Source: Phycisphaerales bacterium (GTDB lineage: Bacteria > Planctomycetota > Phycisphaerae > Phycisphaerales > UBA5793). From it: a stretch of 64,000 bases of DNA. Location of the stretch: contig JADZAS010000011.1 of assembly GCA_020852515.1 (NCBI GenBank), forward strand, positions 1 through 64,000. The letters run 5' to 3'. Every line of letters begins with the position of its first letter. Position 1 is the stretch's first letter. The notes beneath the pieces were generated by a model that was given only the letters and a program-made list of their open reading frames with translations, did not search any database and was not told where the DNA came from. Of this stretch, positions 1-8,185 are shown in pieces. Made by a program: the position numbers and the translations under genes.

Positions 1-245
1 CGCGCGCCAGCGCACCGGGTCAGGCGCGACTTGTGCGCTGACTTCTCAGAAACGCAAATAAACGGATTAAAACTCGCCTGCACCCCCTCCAGAAAAATGA
101 AAATCGACGAAAATCGCCCAAAAGCCGCGACCATTTGGCGCTCTGGGCAAAATGAGCGTCGTGGCGCGCACGGTGCTGCTCGAAAACCAGCGCACGGAAT
201 CGCTCCCGTGCGCACGCCGCGCGCTTAACCCGGTGCGCGCCCGTG

Positions 246-262
246 TTGGCACGCGATTTGCC
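246..262 (+). promoter_or_regulatory. Sigma-54-like -24/-12 promoter motif (upstream copy)
   Basis: TTGGCAC at 246-252, five bases, then TTGC at 258-261. This fits the sigma-54 consensus (TGGCAC-N5-TTGC) including the spacing of the GG and GC elements. A second such motif lies 57 bp downstream on the same strand. No clear gene follows, so its target is unknown. Confidence 0.5.
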
Positions 263-302
263 TCGCACATTTCTGAAAATCGCCCCTGCCGCCCGCGCCA
301 CC

Positions 303-318
303 CGGCACAATTCTTGCA
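303..318 (+). promoter_or_regulatory. Sigma-54-like -24/-12 promoter motif (downstream copy)
   Basis: CGGCAC at 303-308, five bases, then TTGCA at 314-318. The spacing is canonical; the first base of the -24 element is C instead of T. A GAAAATCGCCC word lies just upstream at 275-285 and two related words lie at 99-119, where activator sites for a sigma-54 enhancer-binding protein would be expected. Confidence 0.45.
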
Positions 319-651
319 TGGCCACCCACTGCGCCGCGCCCCACCCCCACACTCACATCGCAAAATCAAGCCCCGCCGCGCACGCCAGCGCACGCGAATC
401 GGTATCAGGTGATGACGCGCTGCCCCACGACAAATCCCTCTCGCGACCACCTCGACATCGCACGAAACCATGGGCTCCCGCCCACGGCTACCCGATCTCT
501 CACCCCATCACCCATCACCCCATCACCCACTCACCCCCAGCGAACTCCAGACCCGTTGTCGTTGATCTTGGCGGCGCGGTCGAGAATGAAGTCGGTCGGC
601 AACTCGACGTGATCGTTGAGATCGCGTAACGGGGCCGCAGCACTGGCGGCG

Positions 652-759
652 TCACTCGATGCGCAACACGTTGCTCGTGGAGCAGGTCTGCGCATCGATC
701 AGCTGGACGTAGCCGCCGCACGCGCTGGCGTTCAACTCGCCGGCGACGGTTGCGCCATC
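652..759 (-). pseudogene. Remnant of a secreted-protein C-terminal domain
   Basis: About 35 codons ending at the TGA at 652-654 read as a clean C-terminus with ACGGYVQLID and TCSTSNVLRIE. The same ending closes the FG-GAP protein at 46194-47633 (ACGGFLQLI...CTTSNV) and the SBBP protein at 63086-64000 (ACGSFLQLID...TCGTSNVARIE). Upstream of codon 1 the frame runs antisense-free into the end of the FapA-like gene, so the rest of the original protein is gone. I read it as a deletion remnant abutting, and overlapping by two bases, the FapA-like stop codon. Confidence 0.6.
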
Positions 760-2203
760 ACGCCGCCTCGGCTGGGCGGTGCGGGCGGGTGATTTTTTCG
801 ATCGGGATTGGCGCCGCTCCCTGCGGGCAGAGCAGGACCTGGCCGCTTTCGGCGATGCGGATGAGAACCGGGCCGAGCACATCCATGTGCACGCGCATCG
901 GCTGGCGGCTGATGCCGAAGACCACGCCCACGTGCAGCATCTTCGTGATCGTCGCTTCGAATGCCAGCAGCGTCTCGATGAGCGCAGCGGCCTCGTCGTG
1001 CTTGCGCTGGGCTTCTTTGCGCTGCTCATCGGTGGTGCGAATGTCTTCGGTTACCTTGATGAGCCGCTCGCGCGTCGCGGCGGGCAGTCGCTTGGACGGC
1101 GCGACGAGTTGCTCTCGCTGCTGCACGAGCGCCGCGAGCACGTGGCCCAACTGACTCACCACGTCTTCGAGTTTGCGCACGCGAGCGCGAAGCAGCGGCA
1201 GCGAGCCGAGTTGGATCGTCGTCTCGACGCCGGCGGGGCTGCCGAGCACGGCGACTTCCATTCCCTTGGCGCCGGCGAGCGTGCCGCCGATGATCGAACC
1301 CTGTTGCGAGATGACGCGGCCATGCACAAGCGCATCGCAACCGATCATTTCCTTTTCGAAGAGCAGATCGCCCTGCACTTCGATGCGCGTGCCATTGAGG
1401 TACCGCGCGATGATGTCGCTCTGCGATCGGATGAGTGCGTGCTCACGGCCGGCGATTCCGCCGGCGAGGACGAGATCGCCGTCGCAATCGAGCGTGGCCG
1501 CCTCGACGAGGCCGCGCACCTCGATGCGTCCCGTGGCGCGCACCTTGAACAGGTCGCGGACGCCTTTGCGAACTGTAACGTCGCCGTGAAAGTCGATGTT
1601 GCCCGTCGAGAAATCGACGTAGCCGGGCACCTCGAGAATCTGGCGGATGGTCGGCCTGCCTCGCTCGCGGGCGAAGACGCCGTCGAGTTGGGCGACGAGG
1701 TCGGCGTGGTCATTGAGGATGATGGTCTCGTCGAGTTTGACCTCCGCCGGCTGGCCGTCCTTGGCGGGAATCGGCTCGCCGAGGACGTTGCGGCCGGGGC
1801 GGCCGGGTTCGGGCGCGATGAGGCGCGCGATGACCTGCCCGGCGCTGACCATGGTGTAGGCGCTCTGCTCGTAGAACGAGATGCTGCCGTCTTCCTTGAC
1901 GTGCGGCTTGTGTTCTTCTTCGATGAGCCACTCGATGCGGCCGTCGGCGCCGTGCTCGGGCTGGATGGCCTGCGCGACGGTGACGCGGTGCGAGGCATCG
2001 CAGGCGGGAGGATTGCTCACGAGTTCGGCGAGGCGCTGCAGGACGGCGTCAGTGATCTCGACGCCGGCCGAGCGGAGCGCTGCGGTGAGGCCGTCGACGC
2101 AGAACTGTTCTGCGCAGACGTTGTGCGGGATGGAGAGATCCGCCGTGAGCGCATCCTTGGCGACGATGACCTGGAGTTCTGCTCGGGCGGAATGGTGAGC
2201 CAT
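758..2203 (-). CDS. FapA/DUF342 family protein
   Basis: A 481-residue cytoplasmic protein with the DUF342/FapA architecture: an N-terminal domain (about 1-120), then a segment of glycine- and aspartate-rich short beta repeats (about 150-320; for example GNIDFHGDVTVRKGV, GRIEVRGLV, GDLVLAGGIAG) expected to fold as a right-handed beta helix, then a charged coiled coil (about 340-410) and a short beta tail. Family members are polymerising or scaffold-like proteins found in many bacteria; the exact role is not established. I chose the ATG at 2203 over an upstream TTG because the extension is not protein-like. No good Shine-Dalgarno site is visible. It stands alone: the next gene upstream is the PilZ protein about 0.5 kb away. 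Confidence 0.8.
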   Translation of the reverse strand: MAHHSARAELQVIVAKDALTADLSIPHNVCAEQFCVDGLTAALRSAGVEITDAVLQRLAELVSNPPACDASHRVTVAQAIQPEHGADGRIEWLIEEEHKPHVKEDGSISFYEQSAYTMVSAGQVIARLIAPEPGRPGRNVLGEPIPAKDGQPAEVKLDETIILNDHADLVAQLDGVFARERGRPTIRQILEVPGYVDFSTGNIDFHGDVTVRKGVRDLFKVRATGRIEVRGLVEAATLDCDGDLVLAGGIAGREHALIRSQSDIIARYLNGTRIEVQGDLLFEKEMIGCDALVHGRVISQQGSIIGGTLAGAKGMEVAVLGSPAGVETTIQLGSLPLLRARVRKLEDVVSQLGHVLAALVQQREQLVAPSKRLPAATRERLIKVTEDIRTTDEQRKEAQRKHDEAAALIETLLAFEATITKMLHVGVVFGISRQPMRVHMDVLGPVLIRIAESGQVLLCPQGAAPIPIEKITRPHRPAEAA

Positions 2204-2496
2204 TGGCCAATCCCCGCGCCTGGGCCGATCGGTGATCCGCAACGAGCCGATCGCTGACGCCGCTGGTCCCGGAACTGCGCACCATGCGCTTCGCGGCTGA
2301 GCACCGCTGCGGCGGCCGTAACGCGCACCACCGCAACGGGCTGTACCTTGTCGGAAAGATCGGCACGATCCGCAGAGGCATTCAATGCGATCCGCGGCAG
2401 GGCCGGATACGGCGGCGCCGGCGGTTGGGGTTATGCGGACGTGGAACTAACCTACGTGTCAAGCCACTGCCGCATCTTCGCCACTTCCCGAGTCAG

Positions 2497-2637
2497 CTAC
2501 GTCTGCCTTGAGCTGGTCAGTGTTGGCAACAGGGCTTCTAGCGCTTCGATCTGTTCCTGCAGTGCCGTTGGATGTTGATGATCATCGTCATCCAGAAACG
2601 CAAACCATACATGGCGAGCGGAGATCGCATCATCCAC
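2497..2637 (-). CDS. Possible small acidic protein, 46 aa
   Basis: A GTG-initiated frame downstream of the PilZ gene, in the same frame as the PilZ gene and after its TGA stop. The translation is protein-like in a way chance frames here are not: WFAFLDDDDHQHPTALQEQ followed by an amphipathic Leu/Glu/Ala stretch. The purine-rich GAGAAGAG touches the start codon, so translation initiation is doubtful. It could also be the decayed 3' end of a larger gene. I recognise no family. Confidence 0.3.
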   Translation of the reverse strand: MDDAISARHVWFAFLDDDDHQHPTALQEQIEALEALLPTLTSSRQT

Positions 2638-2739
2638 CTCTTCTCTTTCGGCGCATGCCGACGCCTCGCCACCAGGAATGTCGCGTTCATCTCCGCACGC
2701 TGACCCACCCGAAGCGCATACCGGCGAGCCTCGGCGTGG

Positions 2740-3252
2740 TCAGATCCGCTGGGCTCGCTGCTCGGCGATGAGTTCGCGCGCGACGCGTTCGGCCAGTTCG
2801 TCGAGCAGGTCGCCGGCGATGCAGTCGCCCGGCGGCTGAGCCAGTTTCGCGGCGGCATCGCGGCGCTGCGGCAGGCAGCGGCCGACCTGGCGCGCGGCAA
2901 ACGCGCAGGCCAGGCGGATGTGCCCATGCTCGCCGCCGTCGGCGCGCAGCAGGCGGATGATCGCCGCACGGTTGGCCGCAAGCGGCTCGAGGCCGGTGGG
3001 ATCGTCGAGGATGACAAGCCATTCGCAGCCGGGGCGCAGCGACTCGAGCCCGAGCGGCTGGTCGGCGCAGAGACGGAGCGCCACGCCGCCGCGCGAGATA
3101 TCGACGGCGGTGGCGAACTGCGCGACGCTGGTCAGGTCATCATCGAGAAGCCAGACGGCGGCCTCGCAGCGCCTTCGCGGATCGGTTCGCCGATCGTGCA
3201 GCAGCAGGCTGACACCTTCAGTTTCCTGGAAAGACGGATCGTGGCTGTTCAT
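2740..3252 (-). CDS. PilZ domain protein
   Basis: A 170-residue soluble protein. Near the N-terminus it has DRRTDPRRR (the RxxxR part of the c-di-GMP-binding motif) and about 30 residues later VDISRGGVAL (the D/NxSxxG part), so both binding elements of a PilZ domain are visible at about residues 18-60; the C-terminal part is rich in Ala/Arg and helical. It probably senses cyclic di-GMP, but the effector target is unknown. The ATG at 3252 is chosen because AAAGGAG lies 7 bases upstream; the open frame extends further but only with low-complexity sequence. Confidence 0.75.
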   Translation of the reverse strand: MNSHDPSFQETEGVSLLLHDRRTDPRRRCEAAVWLLDDDLTSVAQFATAVDISRGGVALRLCADQPLGLESLRPGCEWLVILDDPTGLEPLAANRAAIIRLLRADGGEHGHIRLACAFAARQVGRCLPQRRDAAAKLAQPPGDCIAGDLLDELAERVARELIAEQRAQRI

Positions 3253-3590
3253 CGCAGGACTCCTTTCGAGTCCGAACTTCGTGCGGCACCCGGTGCGGAC
3301 GCGAAGCCGGAACATGTAGCTCGATGTGAGTTCGCGTCTGCCGGGCGATTCGTCGGCCGGCAGCCATCGAACCAGCGATCCGTCAGGCGTTGCGGCGCCG
3401 CCCCTGGCGGGGCCAGCCGTGGAGATTGAGTCGCCGGCGGATCTCCCGACGCTCATGGTCGGGTATTTAGGTTATCGGCCGATGGCGCCGTCGCCGATAA
3501 CCAATTGTGTGGCCATTCGGCAGGCAGAACACAAAATGTAGTGTCTGCTCATGAAATCAACACAAGATGTTGGTGCGGAAGTCCGCCGGA
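3253..3590. other. Intergenic region with two hairpins
   Basis: Between the end of trpB and the PilZ gene start, both on the minus strand. It contains a perfect 10-bp inverted repeat (GGTTATCGGC at 3470-3479 with GCCGATAACC at 3493-3502) and a 6-bp hairpin (3445-3463). On the minus strand the larger hairpin follows trpB by about 90 bases and is followed by TAAATA, so it is a weak candidate for the trpB terminator. No gene seen. Confidence 0.45.
3470..3502 (-). terminator. Hairpin, candidate trpB terminator
   Basis: Perfect 10-bp stem with a 13-base loop downstream of trpB on the minus strand, followed by an AT-rich TAAATA instead of a true U-tract. The call rests on stem strength and position only. 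Confidence 0.35.
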
Positions 3591-4808
3591 TTAGGGGCGT
3601 TTCCCTGCCTCGATCAGCCGGGCCGCTTCATCCACATCCTTGTCCCCGCGGCCGGAGAGGTTGACGACGACGTTGCCCGTTGGTGCGAGCCGACCGGCGA
3701 TTTCCACGGCTCGGGCGATGGCGTGGGCGCTTTCCAGGGCCGGGAGGAGTCCCTCGGTTTGCGCCAGCAGCGAGAACGCCTCGAGGGCTTCGGAGTCGCC
3801 AGCGGTGCAGTAGTGCACGCGGCCGGCATCGCGCCAATAACTGTGCTCAGGTCCGACGCCGGGATAGTCCAGCCCGGCCGAGATCGAGTGCACCAGGCTG
3901 GTCTGTCCATCGTCACTCTGCAGGACGTAACTGAGCGAACCATGCAGCACGCCGGTCCGGCCGTGTGACAGCGGCGCTGCGTGCTCGCCTTCGCGGGATC
4001 CCCTGCCGCCCGCCTCCACTCCGACCAACTGAACGGACGCATCATCGACGAAGGGATGGAAGATACCTGCCGCGTTGCTCCCGCCGCCGACGCACGCCAC
4101 CACGACATCCGGCAGGGCGCCGATCTGCCCGAGGCACTGCGCGCGGCACTCGCGGCCGATGACGGATTGAAAATCGCGCACGATCAGCGGAAAGGGGTGC
4201 GGCCCGACGACCGAGCCGAGGATGTAGTGCGTCGTTTCGACCGACGTCATCCAGTCGCGCATGGCTTCGTTGGTGGCGTCCTTGAGGGTGCGCGAGCCGC
4301 TGTCCACGGCGATGACGCGCGCTCCCAGCAGTTGCATGCGCACGACGTTGAGTCGCTGGCGGCGCATGTCCTCGCTGCCCATATAGACATCGCACGCCAG
4401 GCCGAAGTGCGCCGCGGCGGTGGCGGTGGCCACGCCGTGCTGGCCAGCGCCGGTTTCGGCGATCACGCGCTTCTTTCCCATGCGCCGGGTGAGCAGCGCC
4501 TGTCCGATGGTGTTGTTGATCTTGTGGGCGCCGGTGTGGGCGAGGTCTTCGCGCTTGAGCCAGATCCGGGCGCCGCCGGCGTGTTCGGTGAGCCGCCGGG
4601 CAAGATAAAGCGGGGTCGGGCGGCCGACGAACGTGCGAAGGAGTTCGCCCAGTTCATCCTGAAACGACTGATCTGCGCGGGCGCGCGCGTATTCGAGGGT
4701 GAGTTCGTCGAGAGCCGCGACGAGCGTCTCGGGCACGTATCGGCCGCCGAAGACGCCGAAGCGTCCTCTCTCATCGGGCATGACGCTGGCGGTTTGGTTG
4801 GACGTCAT
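3591..4808 (-). CDS. trpB: Tryptophan synthase beta chain
   Basis: Catalyses the PLP-dependent condensation of indole with serine to tryptophan. 405 residues, the normal length of the TrpB1 type. Visible features: the N-terminal [15 protein letters not shown], the PLP lysine in HTGAHKINN, the [10 protein letters not shown] loop with the catalytic region, and the phosphate-binding [10 protein letters not shown]. It starts at ATG 4808 with GGAAGCG upstream. No trpA or other trp gene is near; instead the upstream neighbour (27 bp away, same strand) is a two-pass membrane protein, so the two may be cotranscribed without an obvious functional link. Confidence 0.97.
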   Translation of the reverse strand: MTSNQTASVMPDERGRFGVFGGRYVPETLVAALDELTLEYARARADQSFQDELGELLRTFVGRPTPLYLARRLTEHAGGARIWLKREDLAHTGAHKINNTIGQALLTRRMGKKRVIAETGAGQHGVATATAAAHFGLACDVYMGSEDMRRQRLNVVRMQLLGARVIAVDSGSRTLKDATNEAMRDWMTSVETTHYILGSVVGPHPFPLIVRDFQSVIGRECRAQCLGQIGALPDVVVACVGGGSNAAGIFHPFVDDASVQLVGVEAGGRGSREGEHAAPLSHGRTGVLHGSLSYVLQSDDGQTSLVHSISAGLDYPGVGPEHSYWRDAGRVHYCTAGDSEALEAFSLLAQTEGLLPALESAHAIARAVEIAGRLAPTGNVVVNLSGRGDKDVDEAARLIEAGKRP

Positions 4809-4835
4809 GGAGCGCTTCCAGCCGCGGCCAACGCA

Positions 4836-5591
4836 CTACCCGCCCGCGCCGGCCGAGCGCTGCGTCTGGTCGAACTCGCCTTCGTCGCTTTCATCCTCGT
4901 CCGCTTCGGGGCCGTCTGTTTCGAGCAGGCCCGAGACCTGATTGACCGACGCCTGCCCGGCCGGGCTGTCTTCATCATCTTCCGCATTGGAAGGCTCGGT
5001 TCGATACTCTTCGGGGTGGAAGCGCCGGTTCAGGGAATCGATCACATCCTCGAGTTCCGCGTAGATCCACGCGTCGAGTTTGACCGCCTGGCCGCCTCCC
5101 TTGGGACCGCCGTTGATCTCGAGCATGGCGATGGACTTGGACATCCAGCGCGTCATGTCGATGCCGGTCATTTCGTCGGCGGTGAAGGTGCCCTCGGGCG
5201 CAACGAGGCTGCCGTCGTCGTTGTAGGTGTACACGCGGCGGGCGGAGATGACCCATGTGGCCACGAACAGCACGCTGATGCCCAGGCACAGAGGCATGAT
5301 GCCCCAGCGCTGGAACATGACGTCCATGTCCGTTCGCTCGGTGGGCGGCTGCGGATACTTGGCCTTGAGGGTGTTGTAGGTGCGGGATTCGTCGCCGAGG
5401 AGCGGTTCGCCGTTGCGAACGCGGGCTTCGAGCGGCCGGTAGACGTCGTAGTATTCCTTCCAGCGCTGCGCCTGGGCGGGGAAGAGCACCCAGCCGTCAT
5501 ACGCGGCCCAGAGGCCGAAGGCGAGGAAGAGCACGGTCAGGATGGCCTTGCGCAACCAGTAGCCGGTGGCAAGTCTGCTCTGTATGGCCAT
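4836..5591 (-). CDS. Two-pass membrane protein, unknown function
   Basis: 251 residues. Hydrophobic segments at about 14-32 and 95-115 bracket a soluble region with tryptophans and a YPQPPTERTD stretch; the C-terminal half is soluble and ends in a strongly acidic tail (repeated Glu/Asp). The ATG at 5591 is supported by GGAGG 9 bases upstream. It is probably cotranscribed with trpB, which begins 27 bp downstream. I recognise no named family; it may be lineage-specific. Confidence 0.7.
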   Translation of the reverse strand: MAIQSRLATGYWLRKAILTVLFLAFGLWAAYDGWVLFPAQAQRWKEYYDVYRPLEARVRNGEPLLGDESRTYNTLKAKYPQPPTERTDMDVMFQRWGIMPLCLGISVLFVATWVISARRVYTYNDDGSLVAPEGTFTADEMTGIDMTRWMSKSIAMLEINGGPKGGGQAVKLDAWIYAELEDVIDSLNRRFHPEEYRTEPSNAEDDEDSPAGQASVNQVSGLLETDGPEADEDESDEGEFDQTQRSAGAGG

Positions 5592-5835
5592 CAGGATCCA
5601 TCCTCCGGGAGCGCCGGCGGCGGTGCGCCGGATCGGGTGAAGTCGATCGTAGTTCACCGGGGGCGGCGTTTCAGCAGGCGGTCCGCCAATTCGCCACCGC
5701 CGGGCCGCAGCGGAACATCGGCCCTTCGCGGCACGAACATGGAATACCTTGCCCGGCGGCCGCGTCTCTGCCGGAGGCAGACTGGTGCAGCCGCGCGGCG
5801 AGGCCCGCCGGCACACGATTCCGGGAGAGCATTCG

Positions 5836-6210
5836 ATGAAAACCAGCATGATCAACGCGATCCGCAGTACGATCCTCGTTTCGGCCGGCGCGTCGGCACT
5901 GACGCTGGCGGGCTGCCAGAGCGACGCCCAGACAGGCGGGCTCATCGGGGCCGGGCTGGGCGCCCTGGCGGGGCAGGCGATCGGTGATAACACCACCGGA
6001 ACGCTTATCGGCGCCGCCGTCGGCGCGGGGGCGGGGTACGTCATCGGCAACGAGAGCGACAAAAACAAGGCCCGCAACTCGCGCTACACCGAGCGATACG
6101 AGTACGGGTATGGCGAAGATGACCGCCGGTACGGTGATCGCTATCGCCATGATCGCTCCTACTGCGACCGCTGCGGCCATTACCACGAATACGACCACTG
6201 CGACCGCTGA
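5836..6210 (+). CDS. Glycine-zipper lipoprotein
   Basis: 124 residues with a signal peptide ending in a lipobox LAGC at about residues 24-27, so it is expected to be lipid-anchored in an envelope membrane. Residues about 33-75 form a glycine zipper (GGLIGAGLGALAGQAIG and GTLIGAAVGAGAGYVIGN) as in the two-transmembrane glycine zipper family of outer-membrane lipoproteins. The C-terminus is unusual: rich in Tyr, Arg, Asp and His, with a CDRCGHYHEYDHCDR end that could bind metal. The start is the first ATG before the signal peptide, with GGGAGAG upstream. Confidence 0.75.
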   Translation: MKTSMINAIRSTILVSAGASALTLAGCQSDAQTGGLIGAGLGALAGQAIGDNTTGTLIGAAVGAGAGYVIGNESDKNKARNSRYTERYEYGYGEDDRRYGDRYRHDRSYCDRCGHYHEYDHCDR

Positions 6211-6249
6211 TCGATCGCGACTCTGACCGGCGCGTTGAGGTGGAATTGC

Positions 6250-6813
6250 TCAGTGGCGAGCGGACGCGAGCGGCTGACTCTTCACTTCAAGCGCCCCGAG
6301 TGCTCGCGCGGGCGTGTTGACGGCCGGCACGGCGCCGCTGCCCGCGCCGCTGGCGAACAGGCTCGGCAGGTTGCAGCCGTTCACGAAGTTGTACATCTGC
6401 AGCGTGCGTTCGTCGCTGACGCGCTGCGGCACGCGAGCTCGCACCACGCCCGTGACGGGGTTGTACCAGAAGCACGCGAGCGCTTCGTCGGCGGTGCGCA
6501 CCGGCGGATGAATCAGTCGCGCCTCTTCGGCGGCGGCCACTTCCATCCAAGGGTGGCCCGTGCCGACGAGCGGATTGCGCGGCACGACTTCGCCGAACCA
6601 CTCGGGGTCGATCGTGATCGGGAATCCATACTCATTGCGAGGCACGCGCTCGAGCGCCGCCTGGAGCATGACCTGCTGCTGAATCAGGCGGACGTTGGCG
6701 CGGACGGTCTCCACATCGCGCTGGTGCTGCTGCTCGTGTCGCTGGTGGAGGAGGATTCCCGCCAACAGCGCCGCCAGGACCACGGCCATCAGGCTGTCGA
6801 GAATCAATCGCAT
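6250..6813 (-). CDS. Membrane-anchored, pilin-like hypothetical protein
   Basis: 187 residues. A single N-terminal hydrophobic helix (about residues 3-22) continues into a long amphipathic helix with many Gln/Glu/Arg residues (RHEQQHQRDVETVRANVRLI), the general plan of a type IV pilin-like or secreted single-pass protein, but no prepilin peptidase site is visible. The rest is a soluble domain with WFGEVVPRNPLVG and a conserved-looking CFWYNPVTGVVRARVP stretch, which resembles the body of DUF1559-like or pseudopilin proteins of planctomycetes. The function is unknown. Confidence 0.6.
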   Translation of the reverse strand: MRLILDSLMAVVLAALLAGILLHQRHEQQHQRDVETVRANVRLIQQQVMLQAALERVPRNEYGFPITIDPEWFGEVVPRNPLVGTGHPWMEVAAAEEARLIHPPVRTADEALACFWYNPVTGVVRARVPQRVSDERTLQMYNFVNGCNLPSLFASGAGSGAVPAVNTPARALGALEVKSQPLASARH

Positions 6814-6947
6814 CGTCGTTCACGCCCGCTGCTGCGCGAGCCCTCCAGTGAAGAACTGTACGATTAACTTCGTCCGTAAACGGGCGTGAAAACAGTAAGT
6901 GGAGAGGATTGGCGGAACCTGTAGCGATTGTGCCGGACAGGCAACGT

Positions 6948-8162
6948 TCAGCCGCCATCCTGCCCGCCGCAGCCGAACAGCGGCAGTTGCCCCGATGCAG
7001 GGTCAAGCAGCGCGTCCGATACGTCGGGCCGGCGAAACGCCTCGTGGTTGAGCGGCGGCAATGGCCTGTCGAGCTTGAGTCGCCGGGCGAACGTCTCAAA
7101 GAGCGCGTTGATCTGCTCCGCTATCGGCCCCTTGCCGCGCTGCCGCACGCCAAAGGCGGGGTCGTAGAGGTCGCCGCCACGCATCTGGCGGAGCAGCGAC
7201 TCGACGCGGCGGGCCCGGTCCGGATAGTGCCGCTGCAGCCAGTCCAGAAACAGCGCCTTGATCTGATGCGGCAGGCGGAGCAGGATGTAGCCCGCGGTGG
7301 ACACCCCCGCTTCGGCCACGGCCTTGAGAATCGACGGGATCTCACGATCGTTGAGGCCGGGTATGACCGGTGCGATCATCGCGAAGGTCTGGATGCCGGC
7401 TTCATTCAGGGCCGCAAGCGTGGCGAGCCGTTCGGCGGGGCTGGCGGCGCGCGGCTCCATCTTCGACGCGAGGCGGTTGTCGAGCGTCGTGACGCTCAGC
7501 CCCACGCGGACGGCGCGGTTTTTGGCGAGTTCGCTGAGCAGATCGAGGTCGCGCAGGACGAGACTGCTCTTGGTGATGATGCCCACGGGTTGGCGACAGT
7601 CGGCGATCACTTCGAGGCAGCCGCGCGTGAGGCGATACTCTCGCTCGACGGTTTGATAGCAATCCGTCACGCCGGAGAAGACGATGGTCTCGCCTTTCCA
7701 CTTGGGATGAGCGAGTTCGCGGCGGAGCAGGCGCGGGGCCTGCGTCTTGGCGACGATGCGGGTTTCAAAATCCAGGCCGCACGAGTAGCCGAGCCGCTCA
7801 TGATCCGGTCGGGCGTAGCAGTAGATGCAGCCGTGCTCGCAGCCCCGGTACGGATTGATGGACCAGTTGAAGGAGACGTCGGGCGAGTTGACGTAGTTGA
7901 GAATGGTGCGCGTCGCGTCGGTGCGGACTTCGGTGGGCACCTGTCCGGCGCAGGGCGATTGCCCGTCCTCGCCGCGCTCTCGGGCCAGTTCGTCGAGATG
8001 CTCGCCGAGCACGTGCAGGCGGCGGATGACGCCGTGCTTCGGATCGCTGCCGACGTGGCGGTTGCCGGGGTTCAGCCCCGCTCCGCGCCCGCGAGGCACG
8101 CCATCGGGCAACACATCCGCGTATTCGTGGTCCGCGTCGAACTGGCTCTCCGAAGCCGGCAT
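6948..8162 (-). CDS. PA0069-family radical SAM protein
   Basis: 404 residues. The radical SAM cluster motif CEHGCIYCYARP (CxxxCxxC) is seen at about residues 108-119, in the sequence YRGCEHGCIYCYARPDHE typical of the PA0069/SplB-like family. It binds a 4Fe-4S cluster and S-adenosylmethionine; the substrate is not known. The ATG at 8162 is chosen over an upstream extension because the extension would overlap the next gene and because a perfect TATAAT lies 6 bases before this ATG, with no Shine-Dalgarno site (leaderless type). The start lies 24 bp beyond the stop of the zinc-ribbon gene. Confidence 0.85.
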   Translation of the reverse strand: MPASESQFDADHEYADVLPDGVPRGRGAGLNPGNRHVGSDPKHGVIRRLHVLGEHLDELARERGEDGQSPCAGQVPTEVRTDATRTILNYVNSPDVSFNWSINPYRGCEHGCIYCYARPDHERLGYSCGLDFETRIVAKTQAPRLLRRELAHPKWKGETIVFSGVTDCYQTVEREYRLTRGCLEVIADCRQPVGIITKSSLVLRDLDLLSELAKNRAVRVGLSVTTLDNRLASKMEPRAASPAERLATLAALNEAGIQTFAMIAPVIPGLNDREIPSILKAVAEAGVSTAGYILLRLPHQIKALFLDWLQRHYPDRARRVESLLRQMRGGDLYDPAFGVRQRGKGPIAEQINALFETFARRLKLDRPLPPLNHEAFRRPDVSDALLDPASGQLPLFGCGGQDGG

Positions 8163-8168
8163 CCGAAC

Positions 8169-8174
8169 ATTATA
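8169..8174 (-). promoter_or_regulatory. -10 box TATAAT of the radical SAM gene
   Basis: Perfect TATAAT on the minus strand, 6 bases before the ATG at 8162, with no ribosome-binding site between. Best example of the leaderless pattern in this window. Confidence 0.6.
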
Positions 8175-8185
8175 CGAACTTCTCG

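Larger units (their letters stand above)
1..651. other. Non-coding region, no convincing gene
   Basis: Open frames here have compositions typical of GC-rich chance translation (Arg/Pro/Ala-rich, no recognisable motif), so I call no gene. The stretch holds three GAAAATCG words (starting at 99, 109 and 275; the last two extend to an identical 11-mer GAAAATCGCCC), two sigma-54-like promoter motifs on the plus strand (listed separately), and a CCATCACC-type microrepeat around 500-538. A regulatory leader or small RNA is possible but unproven. Confidence 0.5.

Noticed and set aside
500-538. Possible tandem repeat or CRISPR-like array
   Set aside because: Only about four irregular CCATCACC words without spacers of constant length; this is a simple sequence stretch.
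3981-5987. Long 668-codon plus-strand frame across trpB
   Set aside because: It is a GC-rich shadow of the antisense trpB and membrane protein genes with no recognisable motifs.
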